Positions 7,416-16,128 of a DNA stretch of 64,000 nucleotides are shown here, in pieces. The position numbers were made by a program, and so were the translations under genes. Position 1 is the stretch's first letter. Every line of letters begins with the position of its first letter. Under the pieces are notes generated by a model. That model was not told the DNA's origin, searched no databases, and saw nothing but the letters and a program-made list of their open reading frames with translations. This DNA is from Bordetella genomosp. 9 (GTDB taxonomy: Bacteria > Pseudomonadota > Gammaproteobacteria > Burkholderiales > Burkholderiaceae_B): assembly GCF_002119725.1 (NCBI RefSeq), contig NZ_CP021109.1, positions 4,340,001-4,404,000 of the forward strand. Reading direction: 5' to 3'.

Positions 7416-8351
7416 ATGGCGGCTTTATCCCTGCCCCACCGCATGTTGCTCGTCGCCCTGTTCCGCCTGTTGGCCCGCCTGCCGCTATCCGTGCTGCATG
7501 GCATGGGGCGCTTTTTCGGCATCCTGGCCTATACCTGGCCGGGCAAGTATCGCGATCGCCTGCGCGCGAATGCCGCGCAGGCGGGCTACCCCGGCGACCG
7601 TTTCGCGCGCGAAGCCGCCGCGCAGGCCGGGGCGATGATTTTCGAAATGCCCAAGGTCTGGTTCCAGCCCGACCACTGTCTGGCCCGCGTGGTTTCCAAC
7701 GACGACGATGTGGTGGCCGCCGCGCGCGCCGAAAACCGCGGCATCGTCTTCATGACCCCGCATCTCGGCTGTTTCGAGATCACGGCCCGCCACCAGGCGC
7801 GCCAGATGCCGCTCACCGTCATGTTCCGCCCGCCCCGCAAGGCCGCCATCGCGCCCCTGCTGGACGAAGCCCGCAACACATCCAATCTGCGCGCGGTGCC
7901 CGCCACCATGCAGGGCGTGCGCGAATTCGTGCGGGCGCTGCGCCGGGGCGAAGGCATCGGCATGCTGCCCGACCAGGCGCCGGCGCGCGGCGAAGGCGTG
8001 TGGGCGCCCTTTTTCGGCCGCATGGCCTATACCGTCACCCTGCCGGGCAAACTGGCCGCGCCCGGCGACGTCCCCGTCATCCTGGCCGCCGGCGAACGCC
8101 TGCCGCGCGGGCAGGGATGGCGCGTTCACTACGTACGCGTACCCGGCCCCCTGCCGGAAAGCGCGGAAGCGCAGGCCGCCCTGTTCAATGCCGCCATGGA
8201 AACCCTGATCCGCCGCTTTCCCGAGCAATACCTGTGGAGCTACAACCGCTACAAGACGCCGCGCGGCGCGCCTCCAGCGCCGGACGCGCCAGTGGCGGAG
8301 GGCCACGCCGGGGCTAGCGCCGCCGATGCTTCCATGGACGACGCCCGATGA
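7416..8351 (+). CDS. Lipid A biosynthesis acyltransferase (LpxL/HtrB family)
   Basis: This 311-residue inner-membrane protein is of the lysophospholipid acyltransferase-like LpxL/LpxM family, which adds secondary acyl chains to Kdo2-lipid IVA. The catalytic H-x4-E motif is H116-LGCF-E121 (in MTPHLGCFE). An N-terminal hydrophobic segment (about residues 9-27) anchors it to the membrane. MLPDQAPARGEGVWAPFFG and the C-terminal PEQYLWSYNRYK are family hallmarks. The last 35 or so residues are low-complexity alanine/proline. It overlaps the next, paralogous acyltransferase gene by ATGA, so the two are translated together. Confidence 0.9.
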   Translation: MAALSLPHRMLLVALFRLLARLPLSVLHGMGRFFGILAYTWPGKYRDRLRANAAQAGYPGDRFAREAAAQAGAMIFEMPKVWFQPDHCLARVVSNDDDVVAAARAENRGIVFMTPHLGCFEITARHQARQMPLTVMFRPPRKAAIAPLLDEARNTSNLRAVPATMQGVREFVRALRRGEGIGMLPDQAPARGEGVWAPFFGRMAYTVTLPGKLAAPGDVPVILAAGERLPRGQGWRVHYVRVPGPLPESAEAQAALFNAAMETLIRRFPEQYLWSYNRYKTPRGAPPAPDAPVAEGHAGASAADASMDDAR

Positions 8352-9238
8352 GCCGCCTGAAGCATCGCGCGCTGGTCGCCCTGTTTTCCTGGTTTGGCCG
8401 CATGCGCCCGGCGACGCGGCTGCGCGCCGGCGCCATCCTGACCTGGTTCACGCTCGTCTTCGCGCGGCGGCGGAAACACATCGTTCGCGTCAACCTGCGC
8501 CTGTGCTTTCCAAACGAAAGCGAAGCCACCCGGGCGCGCTGGCTGCGCGAGCATTTCCGCGCCTTGTGCCAATCGGTGGTCGATCGCGGCGTGCTTTGGT
8601 ATGGGACGCCCGAAGCCATCAAGGAAATGGTCACCGTGTCCGGCCATGAGGAATTCCTGCGGCTGGGGCGGGAAAAGCAGCCGCTGATCCTGCTGGCCCC
8701 GCACTTCATCGGCCTGGACGTCGCCGCCACGCGCCTGACGATGGAATCGCCCACGGGCGCCACCATGTACACGCCCCAACGCGACCCCGACGTCGATGCC
8801 ATCGTGCGGGCCGGCCGGACTCGCTTCAACGAGGTCCACCTCGTCAGCCGCAAGGAGGGCATCCGCGGGCTGATCCGCCATTTGCGGGAAGCCCGCCCGG
8901 TTTACTACCTGCCCGACATGGATTTCGGGCGCGACGGCGCCGTATTCGTACCCTTCTTCGGCGTGCCGGCGGCCACCATCCCGGCCACGGCGCAGATCGC
9001 CCGCAAATGGAACACGCCGGTTTTCCCGGTCATCGAGTTCTGGGACCCGGACACCGGCCGCTATCACGTGGAAGTCCTGCCCGCGCTCAAGGACTTCCCC
9101 GGCGAGGACTCCCTGGAAGCGGCCACCGCCCGACTGAACCGGGAACTGGAGCAATGGGTGCGCCGCTGCCCCAGCCAATACTATTGGGTGCACCGCCGGT
9201 TCAAGACGCGTCCGAACGGCGAAAAAAAGTATTACTAG
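8348..9238 (+). CDS. Lipid A biosynthesis acyltransferase, second copy
   Basis: A 296-residue paralogue of the preceding gene, with catalytic H119-x4-D124 (APHFIGLD), a membrane-anchoring N-terminus and the ending CPSQYYWVHRRFKTRP, which is typical of LpxL-type enzymes. In Bordetella-type genomes two such enzymes occur side by side and add different secondary acyl groups, so this pair likely sets the acyl pattern of lipid A. Which position and chain length each copy uses cannot be read from the sequence. It starts inside the stop codon of the upstream gene. A fragment of the dispersed repeat follows its stop codon directly. Confidence 0.9.
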   Translation: MSRLKHRALVALFSWFGRMRPATRLRAGAILTWFTLVFARRRKHIVRVNLRLCFPNESEATRARWLREHFRALCQSVVDRGVLWYGTPEAIKEMVTVSGHEEFLRLGREKQPLILLAPHFIGLDVAATRLTMESPTGATMYTPQRDPDVDAIVRAGRTRFNEVHLVSRKEGIRGLIRHLREARPVYYLPDMDFGRDGAVFVPFFGVPAATIPATAQIARKWNTPVFPVIEFWDPDTGRYHVEVLPALKDFPGEDSLEAATARLNRELEQWVRRCPSQYYWVHRRFKTRPNGEKKYY

Positions 9239-9290
9239 CCCACCCCCGAAGCGCTGCGCGCGTCCCCACTCTGGTGGCGCCGCTTGCTTC
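9239..9290 (+). repeat. Dispersed GC-rich intergenic repeat, copy 2 (partial)
   Basis: Immediately after the acyltransferase stop codon the sequence reads CCACCCCCGAAGCGCTGCGC and then degenerates. It matches the first 25 or so bases of the elements at 401 and 14411. The GGACCGGCGGAGCCGGATCC half is missing, so this is a truncated or decayed copy. Confidence 0.6.
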
Positions 9291-9376
9291 TCGTTTGTGT
9301 AAGGGAGCATGCAGCCGCGGGACGGGTTGCGTCGGCGCACCGAGCGGGGGCTACGGGATTCGGCGATAATGGCGCG

Positions 9377-10270
9377 ATGACCTGGAACTTCACCAAAATG
9401 CACGGCGCCGGCAACGACTTCGTCGTCCTTGACGGCGTGCGCCAATCCATCGACATGACGCCGGAACGCGCCCGGGCGTTGGCCGATCGTCATTTCGGCA
9501 TCGGCGCCGATCAGATCCTGCTGGTCGAGCCGGCCACCGTGCACGAGGCGGATTTCCGCTACCGCATCTTCAATGCCGACGGCAGCGAGGTTGAACACTG
9601 CGGCAACGGCGCGCGCTGCTTCGTGCGCTTCGTCCATGAAACGGGTCTGTCCGACCGCAATCCGCTGCGGGCGCAGATCGCCACCGGCATCCTCGTGCTC
9701 GATGAAGGCGACGACGAACAAGTCACCGTCGATATGGGCGTCACGCGTTTCGATCCGGCGGCCCTGCCCTTCGACGCCGATGGATTGACGAAGCGCCAGG
9801 AAGGCGAAGACACGCTTTATGTGTTGCCCCTGGCCGACGGCCCCGACGGGCGCGCCAGCGTGGAGATTTCGGCGGTGGCCATCTCCAATCCGCACGCCGT
9901 GCTGCGCGTCGATGACGTCGACACCGCGCCGGTCGGCCTGCTTGGTCCCGTGATCGAATCGCATCCGAGGTTTCCTCGCCGCGTGAACGCAGGCTTCATG
10001 CAGGTCGTCGATCGCCACCATATCCGCCTGCGCGTCTATGAACGCGGCGCCGGTGAAACGCTGGCCTGCGGCACCGGCGCCTGCGCCGCCGTGGCGGCGG
10101 GCATCCGCCGCGGCTTGCTCGATACGCCCGTCCAGGTGCAGGCGCGCGGCGGCGTGCTCACCGTCGGCTGGGACGGCAAGGCGCTGCGCATGACAGGCCC
10201 CGCGACCTCCGTCTATACCGGCCAGGTGGACGTCGACCAGTTGGTGTTCTCCATGGCATTGAACCGATAA
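9377..10270 (+). CDS. dapF: Diaminopimelate epimerase
   Basis: A 297-residue cytosolic enzyme that converts LL- to meso-diaminopimelate for lysine and peptidoglycan synthesis. The two active-site cysteines are C75 in HCGNGARC and C231 in LACGTGAC. The N-terminus MTWNFTKMHGAGNDFVVLDG is the family signature and fixes the start at 9377, although the frame is open from 9284. The downstream DUF484 gene is 20 bases away and xerC follows, the arrangement also found in other proteobacteria (dapF-DUF484-xerC). Confidence 0.97.
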   Translation: MTWNFTKMHGAGNDFVVLDGVRQSIDMTPERARALADRHFGIGADQILLVEPATVHEADFRYRIFNADGSEVEHCGNGARCFVRFVHETGLSDRNPLRAQIATGILVLDEGDDEQVTVDMGVTRFDPAALPFDADGLTKRQEGEDTLYVLPLADGPDGRASVEISAVAISNPHAVLRVDDVDTAPVGLLGPVIESHPRFPRRVNAGFMQVVDRHHIRLRVYERGAGETLACGTGACAAVAAGIRRGLLDTPVQVQARGGVLTVGWDGKALRMTGPATSVYTGQVDVDQLVFSMALNR

Positions 10271-10290
10271 GCGCACCGTTCCCATTTCCC

Positions 10291-10950
10291 ATGACCGATA
10301 CCGTTCTGAGCCCGCAGCAGGTCGCCGATTTTCTTCGTGACAATCCCGACTTTTTCGCTACCCATGCCGATGTCTTCGCCACGATGCGCGTGCCCCATCC
10401 CCATGGCAGCGGCACGATCTCGCTGGGCGAACGGCAGATCCTGACGCTGCGCGAACGCAATCGCGAACAGGAATGGCGGCTGAACGAGCTGATCCACAAT
10501 GCCAACGTCAACGAAGGCATCAGCAACCGCCTCATGCAATGGTGCGCGCGCCTGCTGGGCGAAACCGAAATCGAACGCATCCCCGGCGAGATCGCGCTGG
10601 GACTGGCGCGCGAGTTCGACCTGAACGAAGTCGGCCTGCGCCTGTGGCGTCTGCCGAACCTGCCCGAAGGCGGCTATGGGGAACCGGTGTCGGAAGACGT
10701 ACGCACCTTCGCCGATAGCCTCAAATCCCCCTACTGCGGCCGGGACACCGAATTCGAAGCGGCCAGCTGGCTCAGCGCCAAGCCCCGTTCACTGGCCTTG
10801 ATCCCGCTGCGCCCGGGTGCCGAGGCGCCCACCGTGGGCCTGCTGGTGCTGGGATCGAACGACCCCGACCGCTTCGCGCCGGACATGTCGACCACCTTCC
10901 TGGATACGGTCGGCAAGCTCGCTTCGGCGGCCCTGCGGCGGATGGCCTGA
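10291..10950 (+). CDS. DUF484 family protein
   Basis: A 219-residue protein starting MTDTVLSPQQVADFLRDNPDFFATHADVF. This is the characteristic N-terminus of DUF484, followed by a short helical linker (RERNREQEWRLNELIHNANVN) and a GAF-like C-terminal domain (about residues 90-215, including RSLALIPLRPG and VGLLVLGSNDPDRF). The biochemical role is unknown. It is nearly always encoded between dapF and xerC, as here, with 11 bases to the GTG of xerC, so co-transcription is likely. Confidence 0.92.
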   Translation: MTDTVLSPQQVADFLRDNPDFFATHADVFATMRVPHPHGSGTISLGERQILTLRERNREQEWRLNELIHNANVNEGISNRLMQWCARLLGETEIERIPGEIALGLAREFDLNEVGLRLWRLPNLPEGGYGEPVSEDVRTFADSLKSPYCGRDTEFEAASWLSAKPRSLALIPLRPGAEAPTVGLLVLGSNDPDRFAPDMSTTFLDTVGKLASAALRRMA

Positions 10951-10961
10951 GGGACACCATC

Positions 10962-11912
10962 GTGCCGCCGCTGCCGGAACCCATGCAGCAATGGCTGGCG
11001 CACCTGGCGGCGCACCGGCGCTATTCGCCGCACACGCTGGACGGCTACGCGCGCGACCTGCGGCATCTTGCGGAGCTGGCCGGCGACATGCCGCTGGAGC
11101 GGCTCGCCAACGGCCATATCCGCCAGTTCGTCGCGCGCCTGCACGCGCGCGAGCTGGGCCCGCGCAGCCTGGCGCGGGCGCTGGCGGCCTGGCGCGGTTT
11201 CTACCAATGGTGGGCGCCTCGCGCCGGCCTGCCGGGCAATCCCGTCGCGGGCGTACGCGCGCCGAAGGCGCCGCGCCCCCTGCCCAAGGCGCTTTCGGTC
11301 GAACAAAGCGCCGCCCTGCTGGACCGGCCCGGCGCCGGCCAAAGCCACGATCCCATCGCGCTGCGCGATCAGGCGATGGTCGAACTGCTGTACTCCAGCG
11401 GTTTGCGTCTGTCCGAACTGACCGGCCTGGACTGGCGCTACGCGCACGGGCCGGACCACACCTCCGCCAGCTGGCTCAACCTGGACGAACGCGAAGTGAC
11501 CGTCCTGGGCAAGGGTGGCAAACGGCGCACCGTGCCCGTCGGCACGGCAGCGATCAAGGCGCTGCGCGATTGGCTGGCCGTTCGCGCCACCTTGCTCGCG
11601 CCCGGCGCGGCAGCGGACGACGAGGCCGCGCTGTTCCTGGGCGCGCGCGGCAGGCGGATTTCGCCGCGCGTGGTCCAGACCCAGGTTGCGCGCGTCGCGC
11701 GCGCCGCGGGACTTCCGGTGCACGTGCATCCCCACGTGCTGCGTCACAGCTTCGCCAGCCACGTGCTGCAGTCCGCCCAGGATCTGCGGGCCGTGCAGGA
11801 GATGCTGGGACACGCCAATATTTCGACGACGCAGGTGTACACGCGCCTGGACTTCCAGCATCTGGCCAAGGTCTACGACCAGGCCCATCCCCGCGCGGGG
11901 CGGAAGACCTGA
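10962..11912 (+). CDS. xerC: Site-specific tyrosine recombinase XerC
   Basis: A 316-residue tyrosine recombinase starting at a GTG. The N-terminal SAM-like core-binding domain (about residues 7-95) is followed by the catalytic domain with R149 (SSGLRLSEL), H258-x-x-R261 (HVLRHSF), H284 (LGHANIS) and the nucleophile Y293 (TQVYTRLD). With XerD it would resolve chromosome dimers at dif during division. The conserved context after dapF and DUF484 supports XerC rather than an integrase, and no mobile-element genes surround it. A lysine in LGKGGKRR fits the catalytic beta-hairpin lysine. Confidence 0.94.
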   Translation: MPPLPEPMQQWLAHLAAHRRYSPHTLDGYARDLRHLAELAGDMPLERLANGHIRQFVARLHARELGPRSLARALAAWRGFYQWWAPRAGLPGNPVAGVRAPKAPRPLPKALSVEQSAALLDRPGAGQSHDPIALRDQAMVELLYSSGLRLSELTGLDWRYAHGPDHTSASWLNLDEREVTVLGKGGKRRTVPVGTAAIKALRDWLAVRATLLAPGAAADDEAALFLGARGRRISPRVVQTQVARVARAAGLPVHVHPHVLRHSFASHVLQSAQDLRAVQEMLGHANISTTQVYTRLDFQHLAKVYDQAHPRAGRKT

Positions 11913-11970
11913 ACCGGCCTGCGCACCGTCATCGATTTCGCGATACCACTCAATAACAGGAGACACGCCC

Positions 11971-13176
11971 ATGAGCAGCACCCCCGCCACCGACACGGAC
12001 TTTCTGCCCCAGGACGCCGCGCGCGCCACGCTGGTGGGCCGGGTGTGGCGCCCGGCGCCCGTCGATGGTCCCAGCGTCGTCGCGATCCGCGACGGGCAGG
12101 TTTTCGACATCACCGCCACTGTCCCGACCATGGCCGACCTGCTCGACCATCCCGATCCCGTTGGCGTCGCGCGTTCGGCGCCCGGCGAAGCGCTCGGCCC
12201 GGTGCAGGCGCTGCTGCAAACGAGCCTGGCGCAAGGAAGCGGCGCACAACCGGCAACGCCGGCGATGACGCTGCTCGCGCCCTGCGACGTGCAGGCCATC
12301 AAAGCCTGCGGCGTCACCTTCGCGGTCAGCCTGTTGGAGCGGCTGATCGAGGAACGCACCGGCGGCGATGCCGGCGCCGCGCAGGCGATGCGCGCCACTT
12401 TGCAGGAAACGCTGGGCACCGATCTGCGCCGCATCAAGCCGGGATCCGAAGGCGCATTGCGCCTGAAGGAAACGCTGATCCAGCGCGGCGCGTGGTCGCA
12501 GTACATGGAAGTCGGCATCGGCACGGACGCCGAAGTGTTCTCGAAATCGCAGCCGATGTCGGCAGTGGGTTTCGGCGCGCAGGTCGGGCTGCTTCCCGCA
12601 TCGGAATGGAACAACCCCGAGCCCGAAATCGTGCTGGCGGTCAACAGCCGCGGCGAAACCGTCGGTGCGACGCTCGGCAATGACGTGAACCTGCGCGACA
12701 TCGAAGGCCGCAGCGCGCTGCTGCTCGGCAAGGCCAAGGACAACAACGGCTCCTGCGCCATCGGTCCTTTCATCCGCCTGTTCGACGACCATTACGGCAT
12801 GGATGCGGTGCGCGACGACAGCGTATCGCTGCTGATCGAAGGCGGCGACGGCTTCGTGCTGAACGGCATCAGCCACATGCGCGAAATCAGCCGCGATCCG
12901 CTCGAACTGGTGGCCCAGACCTACGGCGCCCATCATCAATATCCGGACGGTTTCATGCTGTTCCTGGGCACCATGTTCTCGCCGATCCAGGATCGCGGCA
13001 CCCCGGGCAGCGGATTCACGCACCGTGCGGGAGACCGCGTCACCATCGGTTCGCCGGCGCTGGGCAAACTCATCAACACCGTGCAGAAATGCACCGAGAT
13101 CCCGCCCTGGACCTTCGGCGTGCGCAAGCTGTACGCGAATCTGGCGCGCCGCGGGCTGCTGCGCCACGAACAGTAG
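11971..13176 (+). CDS. FAH-superfamily sugar-acid dehydratase/hydrolase
   Basis: A 401-residue protein starting MSSTPATDTD, with AGGAGA nine bases before the ATG. The C-terminal half carries the fumarylacetoacetate-hydrolase fold: an E-x-E metal motif in NNPEPEIVLAVN, then GNDVNLRDIEG and KAKDNNGSCAIGPF. The last stretch resembles 2-keto-3-deoxy-pentonate dehydratases of oxidative pentose pathways. The N-terminal 120 residues form a separate domain seen in the longer members of this group. Catabolism of a 2-keto-3-deoxy sugar acid in the cytosol is the best guess. No sugar dehydrogenase, lactonase or aldehyde dehydrogenase gene lies next to it, so the pathway is open. Its end is ten bases from the end of znuA. 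Confidence 0.75.
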   Translation: MSSTPATDTDFLPQDAARATLVGRVWRPAPVDGPSVVAIRDGQVFDITATVPTMADLLDHPDPVGVARSAPGEALGPVQALLQTSLAQGSGAQPATPAMTLLAPCDVQAIKACGVTFAVSLLERLIEERTGGDAGAAQAMRATLQETLGTDLRRIKPGSEGALRLKETLIQRGAWSQYMEVGIGTDAEVFSKSQPMSAVGFGAQVGLLPASEWNNPEPEIVLAVNSRGETVGATLGNDVNLRDIEGRSALLLGKAKDNNGSCAIGPFIRLFDDHYGMDAVRDDSVSLLIEGGDGFVLNGISHMREISRDPLELVAQTYGAHHQYPDGFMLFLGTMFSPIQDRGTPGSGFTHRAGDRVTIGSPALGKLINTVQKCTEIPPWTFGVRKLYANLARRGLLRHEQ

Positions 13177-13186
13177 CCGAAGGGCT

Positions 13187-14299
13187 TCAGGGATTCAGCG
13201 CGGCCATGAAGGCGCGCAGATTCCATTCGAACATGCCCAGGTAGGTGGACGCGGGCGAACCGGGACGGGCTAAGGCATCGGAATACAAGGTGCCGCCCAG
13301 TTTGGCGCCCGTCTCGTGCGCGATGCGCTCGCTCAGACGCGGGTTGGTCACGTTCTCCAGGAAAACGGCCGGCACCTTTTCCCGCTTCACCTGATCGACG
13401 ATGCGCGCGACGGCGGCGGCCGAGGGTTCGGCATCCGTCGATACGCCCATGGTGGAAATGAACGTGACGCCATAGGCCTGGCCGAAATAGCCGAACGCGT
13501 CGTGCGAGGTCACCACGCGCCGGCGCTCAGGCGGAAGACTGGCGAACGCCTGACGGATGCGGCGATCCAGGTCCAGGATGCGGCTGACATAGGCGTCGGT
13601 GCGCTCGCGATAGCGCTCCGCATGCGCAGGATCCGCCTGGGCAAGCGCCGCGCCGATATTGCGCGCGTACCGCGCGCCGTTGGCCAGATCCTGCCAGGCA
13701 TGGGGATCCAGATCGCCCTCGTGCTTGTGACCGGCATGGCCGTGCGCGTGATCGGCATGGCCCTGCGTGTCATCGGCATGGCCGTCATGATCACCGGAAT
13801 CATGTGCGCCGGCATCGCCGTGTCCACCCTCTTCGTCGAAATGCCGCGCCTTCACGCCATTCGACGCCACCACCGTCACGCCCTTGAAGCCGGCCGTTTT
13901 CACCAAACGGTCCATCCAGGTTTCAAAGTTCAAGCCATTGACCACCAGCATCTGCGCCGCGCTGAGCGTGCGCACATCGCTCGGGGTCGGCTCGTACTCA
14001 TGTGCGTCCCCATCCGGCCCGACCAGCATATCGACCTGGACCGCATCCCCGCCGATCTCCCGCACCATATCGCCCAGAATCGAAAAGCTGGCGACAACGC
14101 GCAACGGCGCGCCCGATACCGCCCCGGACGAAGCCGCACCCGCCGCCGCCGATGCAGCGCCCGCAGCCGCCGCCCCCGCCGGTTCCGCAGCCCGAACCGG
14201 CGCCGCCCAAAGCCCCGGCAACATCGCCCCGGCCCACACCGCCCCTACGCCACCAACTATCCGTGCCACCGCCCGACGCCGCGCCAATCCCTTCGCCAT
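13187..14299 (-). CDS. znuA: Periplasmic zinc-binding protein of zinc ABC transporter
   Basis: This 370-residue substrate-binding protein belongs to the cluster A-I (ZnuA/TroA) family. GGAGG five bases before the ATG at 14299 fixes the start. A signal peptide is visible (ARRRAVARIVGGVGAVWAGAMLPGLWAAPVRA), followed by an alanine-rich linker. Family metal ligands are His in DAHEYEPTPSD, His in LDPHAWQD, His in SHDAFGYFG and a C-terminal Asp. A long His/Asp-rich loop (about residues 155-200, with HGHAGHKHEGD) is typical of zinc rather than manganese binders. It captures periplasmic zinc for ZnuB/ZnuC. Unusually, the dispersed repeat lies between this gene and znuB. Confidence 0.93.
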   Translation of the reverse strand: MAKGLARRRAVARIVGGVGAVWAGAMLPGLWAAPVRAAEPAGAAAAGAASAAAGAASSGAVSGAPLRVVASFSILGDMVREIGGDAVQVDMLVGPDGDAHEYEPTPSDVRTLSAAQMLVVNGLNFETWMDRLVKTAGFKGVTVVASNGVKARHFDEEGGHGDAGAHDSGDHDGHADDTQGHADHAHGHAGHKHEGDLDPHAWQDLANGARYARNIGAALAQADPAHAERYRERTDAYVSRILDLDRRIRQAFASLPPERRRVVTSHDAFGYFGQAYGVTFISTMGVSTDAEPSAAAVARIVDQVKREKVPAVFLENVTNPRLSERIAHETGAKLGGTLYSDALARPGSPASTYLGMFEWNLRAFMAALNP

Positions 14300-14410
14300 G
14301 AAAACCTCCACCTGCCTAAATACGCCAATCCGCCACTAGCCATCGCCACCCGGCCCCCCACACACCACCGACGTCTGCAGACCCAACCCGCCCGCAGCCA
14401 TATCTCAAAA

Positions 14411-14503
14411 GAAGCTCGGCCCATCGGGGCGCCACGGATCCGGCTCCGCCGGTCCGTCAGGCGCGCCCCCTGGAGGGGGAAGCGCGCCAGCGCTTCGGGG
14501 GTG
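14411..14503 (-). repeat. Dispersed GC-rich intergenic repeat, copy 3
   Basis: Read on the minus strand, this element runs CCACCCCCGAAGCGCTGGCG, then a CTTCCCCCTCCAGGGGG hairpin core, then GGACCGGCGGAGCCGGATCC and a GGCGCCCCGATGGGCC end. It matches copy 1 (401-540) over more than 90 bases with few changes. It lies in the 208-base gap between znuB and znuA, which are otherwise in one operon orientation. It is transcribed in the same sense as these genes. Confidence 0.85.
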
Positions 14504-14507
14504 GTCT

Positions 14508-15353
14508 CTACCTCCTCGCAATTCCGCCTTGCGGCCCAAATGCCACCGAGGCCAGGTACACCACACCCGCGCTCAAAATGATGGCCGGCGAAGCTGGCAC
14601 GTTGTAGTGATACGAGACCAACAGCCCCGCCAGGGACGCTGCCGCGCCGATCAGGGCCGCCAGCGGAATCTGGCCCGCGGCGGTCCTGACCCAGAAGCGC
14701 GCCGCGGCGGCGGGAAGCATCATGATGCCGACCACCATCAAGGTTCCAAGCACCTGGAAACCCGACACCAGGTTGAAGACCACCAGCATCAGGAAGGCCA
14801 TGTGGACCCAGGAGCCGCCGCCTCCCGCCGCACGCAGGAATCCGGGGTCCAGGCATTCCGCGACGAGAAGGCGATACAAGGCGGCCAGCGAGAACAGCGT
14901 GATCGTCGCGCACACGGTCACCAGCAGCAGCGCATCATCGTCCAGACCCAGCACGGTTCCGAACAGCACATGCAGCAGATCCATATTGGAGCCGCGCAGC
15001 GACACCAGCAGCACGCCAAGCCCCAGCGAGATCAGGTAGAACGCTGCGAAGCTGGCGTCCTCGCGCAGCGGCGTCAGCCGCGAAACCACGCCGGCCAGCA
15101 GCGCCACCGCCAGCCCGGTCACGATGCCGCCAAGCAGCATCGCCGTCAGCGACAGGCCGGAGAGCAGGAAACCGGCGGCAACGCCGGGCAGGATGGCGTG
15201 CGACATGGCGTCGCCCATCAGGCTCATCCGCCGCAGCACCAGGAACACGCCCAGCGGCGCGGCGCCGAACGACAAGGCGCAGGCGCCCGCCAGCGCGCGC
15301 CGCATAAAGCCGTAATCCACGAAAGGCGACACGGCCCACTCGACCAGGCTCAC
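14508..15353 (-). CDS. znuB: Zinc ABC transporter permease
   Basis: A 281-residue membrane protein of the ABC-3 (ZnuB/TroC) family with about eight hydrophobic segments spread over its length. LRRMSLMGDAMSHAILPGVAAG near residue 40-61 is the signature segment after the first membrane helix. LGTLMVVGIMMLPAAAA and LLVSYHYNVPASPAII are also typical. It forms the zinc channel with ZnuC ATPase and receives zinc from ZnuA. The order is znuC-znuB-(repeat)-znuA on the minus strand, divergent from zur. Confidence 0.94.
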   Translation of the reverse strand: MSLVEWAVSPFVDYGFMRRALAGACALSFGAAPLGVFLVLRRMSLMGDAMSHAILPGVAAGFLLSGLSLTAMLLGGIVTGLAVALLAGVVSRLTPLREDASFAAFYLISLGLGVLLVSLRGSNMDLLHVLFGTVLGLDDDALLLVTVCATITLFSLAALYRLLVAECLDPGFLRAAGGGGSWVHMAFLMLVVFNLVSGFQVLGTLMVVGIMMLPAAAARFWVRTAAGQIPLAALIGAAASLAGLLVSYHYNVPASPAIILSAGVVYLASVAFGPQGGIARR

Positions 15354-15393
15354 GGTTGCGCCCTCCGTCCGCGATAAAAGGTCCGACGGGCCC

Positions 15394-16128
15394 TCATGCC
15401 AGCTCCCTATCGCGCAGCGCGCGCGCCGTGCGCAGGTTGGCGTCGGTCAACGCCTGCGCCGTGTCGCCCCATGCGACAACGCGGCCCGACAGCAGCAGCG
15501 TGCGAGGGAAATGCGCCCGCACCAAATCCATATCGTGCAGCACCGCAATGATGGTGCGTCCTTCCGCATGGCAGGCAGACAGCAGGCGCATCAGGTCTTC
15601 CACGGTATGGGCGTCCACGGCGGCGAAGGGTTCGTCCAGCACCAGCACGCCGGCATCCTGGAGCAGCAGGCGCGCGAAGAGCGCGCGCTGCAGTTGCCCT
15701 CCGGACAGGGTCCCCACGATGCGGTCGCCGGCGCCAGCCATGCCAACGGCGGCCAGCGCCTGCTGGACCCGCTCGCGTTCGGCCTCACCGTAACGTCGCC
15801 ACGCGCCGACGCGGCGCCACGCCCCCATGGCCACGAGTTCGTGGACCGTGATAGGGAAACCGCGGTCCAGATCCGCGGCCTGAGGCAGCCAGGCCAGATC
15901 GCGGCGCCCGTCCCCGCCCAGCGCGACGCGCCCGGACAGCGGCCGCAAGACGCCCATGATGCCTTTGATCAACGTGGACTTGCCCGCCCCATTGGGACCC
16001 ACGATGGCCGTCATGGAGCCGGGCTCGAACACGCCGCTGACCTCGCTGACCGCCGCGCGGCCGCGCCAGCCGAAGGACGCCTGCTCCAGCCGGATCGCCG
16101 CGGGGGAGCGCACGCCGCTTACAACCAT
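15394..16128 (-). CDS. znuC: Zinc ABC transporter ATP-binding protein
   Basis: A 244-residue ABC ATPase with Walker A GPNGAGKS, signature LSGGQLQR, Walker B VLVLDEPF and switch histidine in VLHDMDLV. It powers zinc uptake with ZnuB. Two in-frame ATGs compete (16140 and 16128). The one at 16128 was chosen because it overlaps the stop of a small upstream reading frame (stop at 16119-16121), a coupling arrangement. The open frame further upstream encodes unlike, basic residues. There is a 40-base gap to znuB. Confidence 0.92.
   Translation of the reverse strand: MVVSGVRSPAAIRLEQASFGWRGRAAVSEVSGVFEPGSMTAIVGPNGAGKSTLIKGIMGVLRPLSGRVALGGDGRRDLAWLPQAADLDRGFPITVHELVAMGAWRRVGAWRRYGEAERERVQQALAAVGMAGAGDRIVGTLSGGQLQRALFARLLLQDAGVLVLDEPFAAVDAHTVEDLMRLLSACHAEGRTIIAVLHDMDLVRAHFPRTLLLSGRVVAWGDTAQALTDANLRTARALRDRELA

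Noticed and set aside
8249..10285. 678-residue open frame on the minus strand
   Set aside because: It lies opposite the acyltransferase and dapF genes, has no family motif and is caused by high GC at third positions of the real genes.
10962..11912. Phage or genomic-island integrase
   Set aside because: The tyrosine recombinase is in the conserved dapF-DUF484-xerC context with no attachment-site repeats or mobile genes around.
10731..12773. 680-residue minus-strand frame
   Set aside because: Opposite xerC and the FAH gene, Arg/Ser/Pro-rich with no domain.
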